A stretch of DNA of 64,000 nt from an uncultured Dysosmobacter sp. Its GTDB lineage: Bacteria > Bacillota > Clostridia > Oscillospirales > Oscillospiraceae. The translations under genes and the position numbers were made by a program. Positions 34,825 through 43,923 of the stretch are shown here, in pieces (within the stretch, counting starts at the first letter, position 1; the number at the start of each line of letters is the position of its first letter). The notes beneath the pieces were generated by a model. The model had not been told where the DNA came from, ran no database searches, and worked only from the letters and a program-made list of their open reading frames with translations. Location: NCBI RefSeq assembly GCF_947631165.1, contig NZ_CANRKH010000006.1, positions 1 through 64,000 of the forward strand, read 5' to 3'.

Positions 34825-35070
34825 ATGGAAACGAACTTGACAATATTGGCCAAGCTGTTGATCGACAACGGCGCCCAGGTGACCATCAGCGGTGGGGGAG
34901 AGATGCTGGAGCGGATGATGCGGGAGCGGTGCTGTCAGGCGCTGGGGGAAATTCGGGAGGTCCTGGACGACTGCACCCTGGATGACCCGTCCTGCTTCCA
35001 GCGGATCGAACGGATCGTGGAGGTCTATGAAAGGCTGGGGTCGAACGGCGGTTCCCGTCATGATTTCTAA
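34825..35070 (+). CDS. Small hypothetical protein divergent from HTH pair
   Basis: The 81-residue protein has no signal peptide and two or three amphipathic helices (GGGEMLERMMRERCCQALGE, CFQRIERIVEVYERLG), giving it coiled character. Ribosome site TGGAGGAG and a good promoter support expression. Divergent placement and a shared operator-like motif tie it to the twin HTH regulators. No family recognised. Confidence 0.65.
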   Translation: METNLTILAKLLIDNGAQVTISGGGEMLERMMRERCCQALGEIREVLDDCTLDDPSCFQRIERIVEVYERLGSNGGSRHDF

Positions 35071-35077
35071 AGAAAGC

Positions 35078-35108
35078 GGGCCGTGGAACTTCCACGGCCC
35101 GGTCTTTT
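35078..35108. terminator. Terminator between the small gene and adenine deaminase
   Basis: Perfect arms GGGCCGTGGAA/TTCCACGGCCC with TCTTTTT downstream. It serves the plus-strand small gene and probably the convergent ade gene. Confidence 0.85.
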
Positions 35109-35117
35109 TCTCAGTTG

Positions 35118-36842
35118 TCACACATAGCTCTGGCTGGTCACGTCGAACACGCCTCTTGTAGTGATGCGAAGAGAGGGGATCACCGGCAGGGCCATGAAGC
35201 TCAGGGTCATAAAGGGGTCGATGCCCTGGCCCACACCTAGGCTGTGGGCCACCTCCTTGGCAGTTTCCAGCTTTTCATTGACGGTCACCAGCGGCTCGTC
35301 GCTCATGATGCCGGCGATGGCCAGGGGGACCTCCGCCGCAGCCTTGCCGCCGTCCCACACAACGATGCCGCCGTTCAGCGCCACCACCCGGTTCACAGCG
35401 GCGGCCATGTCGGCCTCGTTGGTGCCCACTACGATGATGTTGTGGGAGTCGTGGGAGATGGAGGTGGCCACCGCGCCGGACTTCAATCCGTAGCCCTGGA
35501 TAAAGCCCACGCCGATGTGATGGGTGTTCTTGTGGCGCTCCACTACGGCGATCTTCAGAATGTCATACTCCACGTCGATGCGGTCGGAGTACCCGGCATC
35601 CACCGTGGTGATCTCACCGTCCACCATGCCGATGATGCCCCGGGGGCGGTGATCGGTGAAATCCTCGGCGGTGAGGGTCCCCACATGGAAGGTGTCATGG
35701 GCGCGGTCAGTGAGGTACTGCTCGATCTGGGGGACAGGGAATTCCTTCACCACGCCGTTTTCCACCAGAAGCTGGCCCTTTTTATAGACCTTCTCGATGT
35801 GGAAGTCCTGGAAATTGTCGATGACCACAAAGTCTCCCAGATAGCCCGGCGCGATAGCGCCCCGGTTGTTCAGCAGGAAGTACCGGGCGGCGTTGTGGCA
35901 GGCTACCTTCACGGCGGTGATGGGGTCTACGCCCAGACTGATGGCCTTCTTTACGATATAGTCGATGTGGCCTTTTTCCAGCAGGTCATTGGGGTGCTTG
36001 TCGTCGGTGCAGAACATGCAGCGCTCAGCATACTTGTCGCACAGCAGGGGGGTCAGGGCCTCCAGGTTCCGGGCGGCGGTACCCTCCCGGATCATGATGA
36101 ACTGGCCGCGCTCCAGCTTGGCGATGGCGTCGTTCAAGTCATGGCACTCGTGGTCGGAGTAGACACCGGCGGCGATATAGGCGTTCAGGTCGTTGTCCAC
36201 CAGATCCGGGGCGTGTCCGTCGATCTTCTTGTGGTGGGCCTGGGCCGCCACGATCTTTTCCACCGGCTGGTCGTCTCCGGCGATGATGCCCACGAAGTTC
36301 ATCATCTCAGCAAGGCCCTGGACCCGGGGATGGTCATAGAAGCTGTCGATGGCCCGGTAATCCAGCACGGCGCCGGACTCGTCCAGGGGCGTAGCCGGGA
36401 CGCAGGAGGGCAGCATGAACCGCACGTCCACCGGCAGGTCCTCGGTGGCCTGAAGCATGTACTCAATGCCGTCGGTTCCCATGACGTTGGCAATCTCGTG
36501 GGGGTCGGTGATGACGGTGGTGGTGCCGTGGGGCAGGACGGCTTTCACAAACTCCGTGGGGGAGACCAGGGAGCTCTCCAGATGGATGTGAGCGTCCAGG
36601 AAGCCGGGGAGGACGATCTTTCCGGCGCAGTCGTGCTCCACCTTGCCGGAATACCGGCCCATGCCCACGATGAGCCCCTCTGCCACGGCGATGTCGGCGT
36701 GACAGATCTCGTTGGAGAACACATTCACATAGGCGGCATTTTTCAGGACCAGGTCCGCCGGCTCCCGGCCGGCGGCGGCGTTGATGATGCGCCGCTTTTT
36801 CAGCAGCTTTCGGTTGATCTTGCCCGCGTAGCTCTCAGACAT
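35118..36842 (-). CDS. ade: Adenine deaminase
   Basis: The 574-residue Ade-type enzyme of the amidohydrolase superfamily deaminates adenine to hypoxanthine in purine salvage. It shows IVLPGFLDAHIHLESS (metal HxH), TVITDPHEIANVMG, GHAPDL, DHECHDL and FCTDDKHPNDL, then the C-terminal module SHDSHNIIVVGTNEADMAAA typical of this length class. A strong AAGGAGG site precedes the ATG. Single gene. Confidence 0.95.
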   Translation of the reverse strand: MSESYAGKINRKLLKKRRIINAAAGREPADLVLKNAAYVNVFSNEICHADIAVAEGLIVGMGRYSGKVEHDCAGKIVLPGFLDAHIHLESSLVSPTEFVKAVLPHGTTTVITDPHEIANVMGTDGIEYMLQATEDLPVDVRFMLPSCVPATPLDESGAVLDYRAIDSFYDHPRVQGLAEMMNFVGIIAGDDQPVEKIVAAQAHHKKIDGHAPDLVDNDLNAYIAAGVYSDHECHDLNDAIAKLERGQFIMIREGTAARNLEALTPLLCDKYAERCMFCTDDKHPNDLLEKGHIDYIVKKAISLGVDPITAVKVACHNAARYFLLNNRGAIAPGYLGDFVVIDNFQDFHIEKVYKKGQLLVENGVVKEFPVPQIEQYLTDRAHDTFHVGTLTAEDFTDHRPRGIIGMVDGEITTVDAGYSDRIDVEYDILKIAVVERHKNTHHIGVGFIQGYGLKSGAVATSISHDSHNIIVVGTNEADMAAAVNRVVALNGGIVVWDGGKAAAEVPLAIAGIMSDEPLVTVNEKLETAKEVAHSLGVGQGIDPFMTLSFMALPVIPSLRITTRGVFDVTSQSYV

Positions 36843-36999
36843 GGGATCATTCCTCCTTCATTATTTTGACTTATGACAAGCATAAATAAAATTGATAACT
36901 TCGTTAGAGCAAGTATACGCTAAAAGCGGGCGTTTGTCTATGGGGAAGGAAAGAAAATTTTGGGAAGCGCCGTTTTCCGCGCAAAGGGCTGCATATGAG

Positions 37000-37028
37000 T
37001 TGACAAAGCCGGGAAAAACGTGTATAGT
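37000..37028 (+). promoter_or_regulatory. mgtE leader promoter
   Basis: TTGACA (37000-37005) and TATAGT (37023-37028) with 17-base spacing. The transcript would start near 37035, just before the riboswitch. Confidence 0.82.
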
Positions 37029-37042
37029 ATGTCTACAAGTTC

Positions 37043-37210
37043 ATGAGTCCGGTAGGTAAGGCTACCACAGGGATATGGATCACTGCCGCAAAATGATGGA
37101 GACATCATGCGCTGGTTTGAGCAGGCGATATCGAAACGAAGGTATCATCTAATGTGATTTCACCGCCTTGTGATGCTAAAGCTTGAACGGTGCAGCGCCA
37201 GGGCGTTTGG
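37043..37210 (+). ncRNA. M-box (ykoK-type) magnesium riboswitch
   Basis: The leader contains the conserved GGTAGGTAAGGCTACCACAG and GATATGGATCACTGCCGC, then a small hairpin ATGATGGAGACATCAT and GCGCTGGTTTGAGCAGGC, matching the order of conserved M-box elements as I recall them. A terminator follows and the downstream gene is an MgtE magnesium channel. In this class Mg2+ binding promotes termination, so low magnesium would switch mgtE on. Exact ends are approximate. Confidence 0.8.
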
Positions 37211-37213
37211 ATG

Positions 37214-37250
37214 TCCGTACTGTCGTTTGAGCGGCGGTACGGGCTTTTTG
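37214..37250 (+). terminator. Riboswitch-controlled terminator
   Basis: GTCCGTAC pairs with GTACGGGC (one G-U pair) and TTTTTG follows. It lies directly after the M-box aptamer and before the leader ORF. Confidence 0.82.
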
Positions 37251-37277
37251 TTTGGATCATTGAAGGAGGTGAGGGGA

Positions 37278-37349
37278 ATGGATACTGACAGCAGCGCGGC
37301 GGGCCGAAGACGGTGGGGAACGGTATCCGTTCCCAATGCCGGCAGATAG
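37278..37349 (+). CDS. Possible mgtE leader peptide
   Basis: A 23-codon frame starts with ATG behind an excellent AAGGAGGTGAGGGGA site and reads MDTDSSAAGRRRWGTVSVPN plus AGR. It ends 56 bases before mgtE and overlaps a perfect hairpin (GGGAACGG-TAT-CCGTTCCC, 37316-37334) that translation would melt. Its position between the riboswitch terminator and mgtE, acidic start and later Arg run recall the enterobacterial mgtL leader, where ribosome behaviour at low Mg2+ controls transport genes. That parallel is inference. Confidence 0.5.
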   Translation: MDTDSSAAGRRRWGTVSVPNAGR

Positions 37350-37405
37350 ATGCGGCCCATTGCGCCTTGCTCCCATAACAAATTTTAGAAATGGAGGAAG
37401 GACCA

Positions 37406-38758
37406 ATGACCAACAACATGTTGCTGAATCAGATCTTGAGCACCCTGAAGGAGGAGAAAAAATATCACGCCCTGCGGGATGTGCTGGCGGCGGTAAAACC
37501 GGCGGACCTGGCGGAGCTGCTGGAACAGGTGCCGGAGAATCAGATACCCATCCTGTTTCGCCTGCTGGGGCGGGAACAGGCGGCTGAGGTATTTGTGGAG
37601 CTGGACAGCCATGGACAGGAGAGGCTGATCCGGGGTCTCAGCGACAAGGAACTGAAAGCTGTGGTGGATGAGCTGGCCGCCGACGATGCGGCGGATCTGG
37701 TGGAAGAGATGCCCGCCCCGGTGGTGACGAGGATCCTGCGCCAGGCGGACCCGGAGATCCGCCGGACCATCAACGAGCTGCTGCGCTACCCTGAGGACAG
37801 CGCTGGCAGCATCATGACCGTGGAATACATGGCCCTGGGTCCGGAGATGACGGCGGCGGAGGCCATCGACGCCATCCGGGCCACCGGGGTGGGAAAGGAG
37901 ACAGTGGACCCCTGCTACGTGGTGGATGGGAAGGGGAGGCTGCTGGGCAGCGTGGCGGTCCGGGAGCTGATCGTGTCTCCGGCGGACCGGCCGGTGGCCG
38001 CCATGATGGAAGCGGACGGAGTGACCGTTCTGCCCCAGACGGACCAGGAGGCCGTGGCCCAGATGTTCGGCAAATACGACCTGCTGAGCCTGCCGGTGAC
38101 GGACGGAGACCGGCGGCTCATGGGTATCATCACTGTGGACGATGTGTTGGATGTGCTCCAGGCGGAGGCTACCGAGGACATGGAGAAGATGGCGGCTATT
38201 ACGCCGTCGGAGCAGCCCTATCTGCACACATCCGTATGGACCCTGTGGAAAAACCGCATCCCATGGCTGCTGCTGTTGATGGTATCGGCCACCTTTACGG
38301 GGATGATCATAACCCGGTTCGAGTCGGCCTTGGCGGCCTGTGTCGTGCTGACCGCCTATATCCCCATGCTGATGGATACCGGCGGCAACTGCGGCAGCCA
38401 AGCCTCCGTCACGGTGATCCGGGCGCTGTCCCTGGGACAGGTGCAGTTCCGGGACACTCTGCGGGTCGCGTGGAAGGAGATGCGGGTCGCCCTGCTGTGC
38501 GGCTTGACGCTGGCGGTGGTGAATATGGGAAAACTCCTGCTTCTGGAGCGTGTGGAGATTCCGGTGGCGCTGGCGGTGAGCTTGACGCTGGTGGTGACAG
38601 TGTTTGCGGCAAAGCTGGTGGGATGTACGCTGCCCATCGCAGCCAAGCGGTTAGGATTTGACCCGGCGGTGATGGCCAGCCCCTTTATCACCACCATCGT
38701 GGACGCCCTGTCTCTGCTGATCTATTTCCGTTTTGCCGCGCTGTTGCTCCAGCTGTGA
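37406..38758 (+). CDS. mgtE: MgtE-type magnesium transporter
   Basis: The 450-residue protein has the MgtE plan: N-terminal alpha-superhelical domain (LAELLEQVPENQIPILFRLL, RLIRGLSDKELKAVVDELAA, DDAADLVEEMP), two CBS domains (PEDSAGSIMTVEYMALGPEM, IVSPADRPVAAMMEADGV, LMGIITVDDVLDVLQAEATE), and a C-terminal channel with five spans (YIPMLMDTGGNCGSQASVTV is the conserved pore segment). The ATG at 37406 follows GGAGGAAGG. Expression is under an M-box. Confidence 0.95.
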   Translation: MTNNMLLNQILSTLKEEKKYHALRDVLAAVKPADLAELLEQVPENQIPILFRLLGREQAAEVFVELDSHGQERLIRGLSDKELKAVVDELAADDAADLVEEMPAPVVTRILRQADPEIRRTINELLRYPEDSAGSIMTVEYMALGPEMTAAEAIDAIRATGVGKETVDPCYVVDGKGRLLGSVAVRELIVSPADRPVAAMMEADGVTVLPQTDQEAVAQMFGKYDLLSLPVTDGDRRLMGIITVDDVLDVLQAEATEDMEKMAAITPSEQPYLHTSVWTLWKNRIPWLLLLMVSATFTGMIITRFESALAACVVLTAYIPMLMDTGGNCGSQASVTVIRALSLGQVQFRDTLRVAWKEMRVALLCGLTLAVVNMGKLLLLERVEIPVALAVSLTLVVTVFAAKLVGCTLPIAAKRLGFDPAVMASPFITTIVDALSLLIYFRFAALLLQL

Positions 38759-39069
38759 TCCGTCAGAACAGGCGCTGTGAAAGGTGCACTTCAAAAAGAC
38801 TTTGTGAAAATGCATACGGGGCAGCTGTCCGCAATGGACAGCTGCCCCGTATGCTGTAAAAGCCCTCCTCAGTTTCTAACAGCGGAAGGGAGCGGGAATA
38901 TGCGGCTTCCGTGCTTGAAAAACAGCATCCGCCATGATATAATAAACCGCTATGGCAGCGTTTTCCCATTCGGGCTGACTGCCATGATGTGAGAGCCGAT
39001 CCGCGGGCGGGGGGAAACCCGTTCTGAAGATCGGGCAGCACAGTACATCAAAGAAAAGAGGAGCGCTGT
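38759..39069. other. Intergenic region mgtE-smc
   Basis: It contains a perfect 19-base inverted repeat at 38812-38854 (core CATACGGGGCAGCTGTCC), which probably ends mgtE transcription although no long U-run follows. It also holds the smc promoter listed separately. No gene seen. Confidence 0.7.
38915..38943 (+). promoter_or_regulatory. Promoter of the smc operon
   Basis: TTGAAA (38915-38920) and TATAAT (38938-38943) with 17-base spacing, upstream of smc. Confidence 0.7.
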
Positions 39070-42000
39070 ATGTACCTGAAAGCATTGGAGATCCAGGGAT
39101 TCAAGTCCTTTCCGGATAAGACGGTCCTGAACTTCGGCGAAGACATCACCGCCATTGTAGGTCCCAACGGCTCCGGAAAGTCCAATATCTCCGATGCCAT
39201 TCGATGGGTCATGGGTGAGCAGAGCGCCAAGGGCCTCCGAGGCGCCAAGATGGAGGACGTCATCTTCGGCGGCACTGAGAAACGGAACCAGGTGGGCTTT
39301 GCCCAGGTGACATTGGTGATCGACAACACGGAGCACATCTTCCCCAGCATGGAGGAGAGCGAGGTGGCCGTGACCCGCCGCTATTACCGCAGCGGCGAAT
39401 CTGAGTACTACATCAACCGTCAGTCCGTCCGCCTGCGGGACGTGACGGAGCTGTTCATGGACACTGGTATGGGCAGGGAGGGCTACTCCATCATCGGCCA
39501 GGGCAAGATCGACGAGATCCTGTCCGCCAAGAGCGGCGAGCGGCGGGAGATCTTCGAGGAGGCGGCCGGCATCTCCAAGTTCCGCCACCGGAAGGAGGAG
39601 TCCGAGCGGAAGCTGGAGCGTACGGAGGAGAACCTGGTCCGCATCAACGATAAGATCGGAGAGCTGGAGCTGCAGGTGGAGCCGCTGCGGGAGCAGTCCG
39701 AAAAGGCGAAAAAATATCTGGTCCTGCGGGATGAGCTGCGTCTGCTGGAAATTTCCGTGTGGCTGGAAAACCTGGACAATCTGAAGGTGGGAGCCAGAAA
39801 GCTGGAAGCCGACTTCCACGCCGCCGAGAGCCAGCGGGATGAAGCCCGCGCCGCCCTGGACGCGCTGTATGCTGAGGGCGAACAGTACGGCGAAAAAATG
39901 CGGGAGAAGGACATGGAGGCCGAGCGCATCCGGGCCGAGGCCGCGGAGCTGGACGGCCAGGTGAAGGATCAGGAGTCCGCCATCGCCGTGCTGGAGAGCG
40001 GTATCGCCCACAATGAGGAGAATATTGCCCGTGCACAGGCGGAGCTGGAGGAGACCGACAGCCGTGCCGGCGGATTGGAAAAACAGGCGGCGGAGCAGGA
40101 GCGCCGCGCCGCGGAGATCGACGAGGAGCTTGCCGGGGTGGACGCCGCTCTGAACGGCCTGCTGGAACAGGCCCGCGCCGCCGCCGAGCAGGCGGGCGGC
40201 GCCCAGAGTGAGGCGGAGGCCCTGCGGGGCCAGGAGGCCATTGCCGTGGCAGCCGCCGCCGACGCCCGGGCGGAGGCTGCCGCCATCGCGGCGGAGGACG
40301 GCCAGATCCAGAAGCGCAAGACCGCCGTGGAGGCCGACCGGGCCGCCGCAGAGGAACAGTTGGCTTCTGCGGAGCGGGAGGCCAAGGCCAACCGCCGCGC
40401 GCTGGAGGATGCCCGGGACGAGGCCACCGCCGCAGCCAATATCATCGCGGGCCACAGCCTGCGGATGGAGGAGCGGAAGAAGAAGGCCGCCGCCGCGTCG
40501 GAGCAGCGGGTGAAGCTGACCATGGACGTGGGAGCGCTGGACGACCGTATCCGCCTGCTGACGGAGATGAAGAAGGACTACGAGGGCTTCTCCAAGGCCG
40601 TGAAGGTGGTGATGCAGGCGAAAAACAGCCTGCGGGGCATCCACGGGCCTGTGGCGGACCTGATGAAAACGGAGCAGAAGTATTCCCTGGCCATCGAGAT
40701 CGCTTTGGGCGCGGGCCTTCAGAACGTCGTGGTGGACCGGGAAGAGGACGCCAAAAGCGCCATCAATTTCTTGAAGCAGCGGGACGGCGGCCGCGCTACC
40801 TTTCTGCCGCTCACCGCCATCCGGGGCGACGAGCTGCGGGAAAAAGGCATAGAGAACGAGTTCGGCTTTGTGGGCGTAGCCTCCCGGCTGGTGCGGTTCG
40901 ACCAGCGGTATCAAAGCATTTTCAACAGCCTGCTGGGCCGCACCGTGGTGGTGGAGGATCTGGACTGCGGCATCGCCATGGCCCGGAAGTATCATAATGC
41001 CTTCCGCATCGTGACCCTGGACGGTCAGGTCATCAACCGGGGCGGCTCTATGACCGGCGGCTCCACCAGCCGGGGGACCGGTGTGCTGAGCCGTGCCGCC
41101 GAGCTGGAAAAGCTCAACAGCCAGGCCGCCGCCATGCATGAAAAGCTGGCCGCCGCCCAGAACGCGGAAGAGGCTGCGAACCGGGAGCTGAACGCCGCCC
41201 AGTATGAATTGGAGACCGCAGAGAGCCAGCGCCGTCAGGCCGAGGACGAGGTTTTGCGGCTGGAGGGCGCCAAGAGCCACTTCGATATCCTGCTGCGCTC
41301 CCTGCGGGAAAACCTGGAAAACCTGGCGGGAGAGCATGAGAGCCTGTCCGGCCGCCTGGATGACAACGCCCAGCGGTCCGCCGCCGCACGGAAGCGGATG
41401 GAGGAGCAGGAGAAGCTGGCGGAGGAATACCGGACCAGGGCCGAGGCGGCTCTCTCCGGGCAGTCGGAGCTGCTGGCTCAGTCCGGCGCTTTGACAGAGG
41501 AAATCACCGACAAAAAGAGCCGGCTGGCCTCGCTCAGCGCTCAGCGGGAGGCCGCTGCCCGCCGGTCCGCCGACCTGCGGCAGCTGGCGGCGGACCTGAC
41601 CGGCGACCGCGCTCAAAAGGAGGAGACCATCCGGACATATCAACGGAACATCGACACGGCCCGGGAGGACATCCATCAGCGCCGGGCGGCCTTGGAGACC
41701 CTGTCCGCCCAGGGCGAGACCTTCCAGGCCCGCCTGAAGGCCCTCAGCGAGGAGAAGATCGCGCTGGAGGCGGAGCGCACCGCCAAAAACCGGGCGGGGC
41801 AGGAGATGAACGAGAACCTGCTGAACCTGGAGCGGGCGGCCAGCAGGCTGGAGCAGAAGATCGCCACCAGCGCCATGGAGGAAAAGCAGATCCTGGACCG
41901 GCTGTGGGAGCATTATGAGCTCAGCCACTCCGACGCGCAGGCCCAGCGCATTGAGCTGGAGAGCGTACCCAAGGCCAGCCGCCGCATCGGCGAACTGAAA

Positions 42001-42636
42001 CGGGACATCTCTGCGCTGGGGACCCCCAACATCGGCGCCATTGAGGAATACGAGCGGGTCAATGGCCGTTACACCTATCTCACCAGCCAGCGGGACGACG
42101 TGGAAAAGGCCAAGGAGGAGCTGAACGGCATCATTGAGGAGATCACCAACCAGATGACCGTGATTTTTGCGGAGCAGTTCAAGCTGCTCTCCGAGAGCTT
42201 CCAGACCACCTTTGTGGAGCTGTTCGGCGGCGGAACGGCGAAGCTGGAATTGGAGGATGAGAGCGACATTCTGGGCTGCGGCATTGAGATCAAGGCCCAG
42301 CCGCCGGGGAAGACGCTGAAAACCATCTCCCTGCTGTCCGGCGGCGAGAAGGCCTTTGTGGCTATCGCCCTGTACTTTGCCATTTTGAAGGTCCACCCCA
42401 CGCCCTTCTGTGTGATGGACGAGATCGAGGCCGCTCTGGACGACGCCAACGTGACCCGTTACGCCCGCTACATGCGAACCCTGGCGGGAAAGACCCAGTT
42501 CATCGTCATCACCCACCGCCGCGGCACCATGGAGGAGGCCGACGTTCTCTACGGCGTCACCATGCAGGAGCAGGGTGTGAGTAAGATCTTGACCATCAAT
42601 CTAAACGACATGGCGAAGGAATTGAAGATCAAGTGA
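39070..42636 (+). CDS. smc: Chromosome segregation protein SMC
   Basis: The 1188-residue protein has the complete SMC plan. N-terminal ATPase half with Walker A GPNGSGKSNISDAI (residues 31-44), a long coiled coil, a hinge at about 510-680 (GIHGPVADLMKTEQKYSLAI, GGSMTGGSTSRGTGVLSR), a second coiled coil, then the ABC signature LLSGGEKAFVAIALYFAILK and Walker B FCVMDEIEAALDD. It compacts and segregates chromosomes with ScpA/ScpB, which are not in the window. It leads the run into ftsY, the usual clostridial arrangement. Confidence 0.98.
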   Translation: MYLKALEIQGFKSFPDKTVLNFGEDITAIVGPNGSGKSNISDAIRWVMGEQSAKGLRGAKMEDVIFGGTEKRNQVGFAQVTLVIDNTEHIFPSMEESEVAVTRRYYRSGESEYYINRQSVRLRDVTELFMDTGMGREGYSIIGQGKIDEILSAKSGERREIFEEAAGISKFRHRKEESERKLERTEENLVRINDKIGELELQVEPLREQSEKAKKYLVLRDELRLLEISVWLENLDNLKVGARKLEADFHAAESQRDEARAALDALYAEGEQYGEKMREKDMEAERIRAEAAELDGQVKDQESAIAVLESGIAHNEENIARAQAELEETDSRAGGLEKQAAEQERRAAEIDEELAGVDAALNGLLEQARAAAEQAGGAQSEAEALRGQEAIAVAAAADARAEAAAIAAEDGQIQKRKTAVEADRAAAEEQLASAEREAKANRRALEDARDEATAAANIIAGHSLRMEERKKKAAAASEQRVKLTMDVGALDDRIRLLTEMKKDYEGFSKAVKVVMQAKNSLRGIHGPVADLMKTEQKYSLAIEIALGAGLQNVVVDREEDAKSAINFLKQRDGGRATFLPLTAIRGDELREKGIENEFGFVGVASRLVRFDQRYQSIFNSLLGRTVVVEDLDCGIAMARKYHNAFRIVTLDGQVINRGGSMTGGSTSRGTGVLSRAAELEKLNSQAAAMHEKLAAAQNAEEAANRELNAAQYELETAESQRRQAEDEVLRLEGAKSHFDILLRSLRENLENLAGEHESLSGRLDDNAQRSAAARKRMEEQEKLAEEYRTRAEAALSGQSELLAQSGALTEEITDKKSRLASLSAQREAAARRSADLRQLAADLTGDRAQKEETIRTYQRNIDTAREDIHQRRAALETLSAQGETFQARLKALSEEKIALEAERTAKNRAGQEMNENLLNLERAASRLEQKIATSAMEEKQILDRLWEHYELSHSDAQAQRIELESVPKASRRIGELKRDISALGTPNIGAIEEYERVNGRYTYLTSQRDDVEKAKEELNGIIEEITNQMTVIFAEQFKLLSESFQTTFVELFGGGTAKLELEDESDILGCGIEIKAQPPGKTLKTISLLSGGEKAFVAIALYFAILKVHPTPFCVMDEIEAALDDANVTRYARYMRTLAGKTQFIVITHRRGTMEEADVLYGVTMQEQGVSKILTINLNDMAKELKIK

Positions 42637-42708
42637 GCATGGTTACGCCCCGGCAGGGCTCCCGCTGAAACACAGCGTCAGCGGTTTTGGAAGGAAAAGG
42701 AGGAACAC

Positions 42709-42939
42709 ATGAATATTCAGAATTGTCCGTTATGTGGAAAACTATTCGACCGGCGCGGAGTCACCAGGGTCTGCCCGAGCTGTACTGAAGCGCTCAGAGA
42801 AGATCTGAAGACGGTGCAGGCGTACATGGATGCCAATCCTTCCGCGAAGATCAGGGAGGCCGCCCAGGGTACCGGCGTGGATATTGACCGACTGCGGATC
42901 CTGGCGCGTCAAGGGTGGATTACCTTTCCACAGGACTGA
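42709..42939 (+). CDS. Small zinc-ribbon protein (TIGR03826/YvyF-like)
   Basis: The 76-residue protein has a two-Cys-pair knuckle CPLCGKLFDRRG and CPSC, followed by a predicted winged helix (IREAAQGTGVDIDRLRILAR). The pattern resembles the YvyF/TIGR03826 group, named after a flagellar operon, yet here it sits between smc and ftsY, so a flagellar role is doubtful. Ribosome site AAAAGGAGGAA. It probably binds nucleic acid; function unknown. Confidence 0.72.
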   Translation: MNIQNCPLCGKLFDRRGVTRVCPSCTEALREDLKTVQAYMDANPSAKIREAAQGTGVDIDRLRILARQGWITFPQD

Positions 42940-42963
42940 ACCATATGGGAGGAGCGAACTGCG

Positions 42964-43836
42964 TTGGGCTTTTTTGACAAACTGAAAAAAATCACCACCA
43001 ATCTGTTCTCCGGCTTTACAGAGGCTGACGAGGCGTTTTTCGAGGAACTGGAGGAGACCCTGATCCTGGCAGACCTGGGTATGGACACCGCCCTGGACGC
43101 CGTGGAGAAGCTGCGGACGCGGGTCCGCCGGGAGAAGCTCCACGACCAGGAGGAGGTCCGGGCCGCCCTGCGGGACATTTTGACGGAGGAGATGACCGTG
43201 GGCGATACTGCCCTGGACATTTCTGCTCAGCCAGCCGTAGTGCTGTTTATCGGCGTCAACGGCGTGGGCAAGACCACGTCCATCGGCAAGCTGGGCCACC
43301 AGCTGAAGGAGCAGGGCAAGCGGGTCCTGCTGTGCGCGGCGGACACCTTCCGGGCTGCCGCTGCCGACCAGCTGGAGATCTGGGCGGAGCGGGCCGGCTG
43401 CGAGATCGTCCGCCAGCACGAGGGGGCGGATCCTGGCGCGGTACTGTTCGACGCACTGCAGGCTGCCAAGGCCCGAAATGTGGACGTGGTGCTGTGCGAT
43501 ACCGCCGGACGGCTCCACAACAAGGCCAACCTGATGGCGGAGCTGGCCAAGCTCAGCAAGATCATTGACCGGGAATGCCCCGGCTGCGCCCGGGAGACGC
43601 TGCTGGTGCTGGACGCCACCACCGGGCAGAACGGCCTGATCCAGGCACGGACCTTCAAGGAGACGGCGGGCCTCACCGGCATTGTGCTGACCAAGCTGGA
43701 CGGCACCGCCAAGGGCGGCATCGTGGTGGCCATTGCCCGGGAGCTGGGCGTGCCTGTGAAATTCGCCGGCGTGGGTGAGGGCATCGACGACCTGCGGCCC
43801 TTTGACGCGAGGGCCTATGCCGAGGCCATTATATGA
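42964..43836 (+). CDS. ftsY: Signal recognition particle receptor FtsY
   Basis: The 290-residue SRP receptor GTPase docks ribosome-SRP complexes at the membrane. NG domain with G1 GVNGVGKTTSIGKLG, DTFRAAAADQLEIW, G3 CDTAGRLHNKANLM, G4 TKLDGTAKGG and GVGEGIDDLRPFDA. The N-terminal A domain is almost absent, as in many Firmicutes. Start codon TTG after GGGAGGAG. Confidence 0.96.
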   Translation: MGFFDKLKKITTNLFSGFTEADEAFFEELEETLILADLGMDTALDAVEKLRTRVRREKLHDQEEVRAALRDILTEEMTVGDTALDISAQPAVVLFIGVNGVGKTTSIGKLGHQLKEQGKRVLLCAADTFRAAAADQLEIWAERAGCEIVRQHEGADPGAVLFDALQAAKARNVDVVLCDTAGRLHNKANLMAELAKLSKIIDRECPGCARETLLVLDATTGQNGLIQARTFKETAGLTGIVLTKLDGTAKGGIVVAIARELGVPVKFAGVGEGIDDLRPFDARAYAEAII

Positions 43837-43898
43837 TGAATATCACAAGGACCTGCCCCTGCTGCGGCGGGACAGCTGTACTCTGGCCTGCGGGCTGA
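43833..43898 (+). CDS. Very small possible zinc-knuckle ORF
   Basis: A 21-codon frame overlapping the ftsY stop (ATGATG) reads TCPCCGG near its middle. It could be a CxCC micro-protein or simply a chance frame. There is no independent ribosome site, so expression would depend on coupling to ftsY. Confidence 0.2.
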   Translation: MMNITRTCPCCGGTAVLWPAG

Positions 43899-43923
43899 TC
43901 TTACTGCCACAAAAAGAGGATGG

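Noticed and set aside
35244..36869. Plus-strand frame opposite adenine deaminase
   Set aside because: Mirror of ade; no ribosome site and no family motif.
38950..42516. Very long minus-strand frame opposite smc
   Set aside because: It mirrors the smc frame in GC-rich DNA; smc has all family motifs and a ribosome site, the opposite frame has neither.
42709..42939. Flagellar role for the zinc-ribbon protein
   Set aside because: Similarity to a flagellar-operon family is weak evidence; no flagellar or chemotaxis gene occurs in the window.
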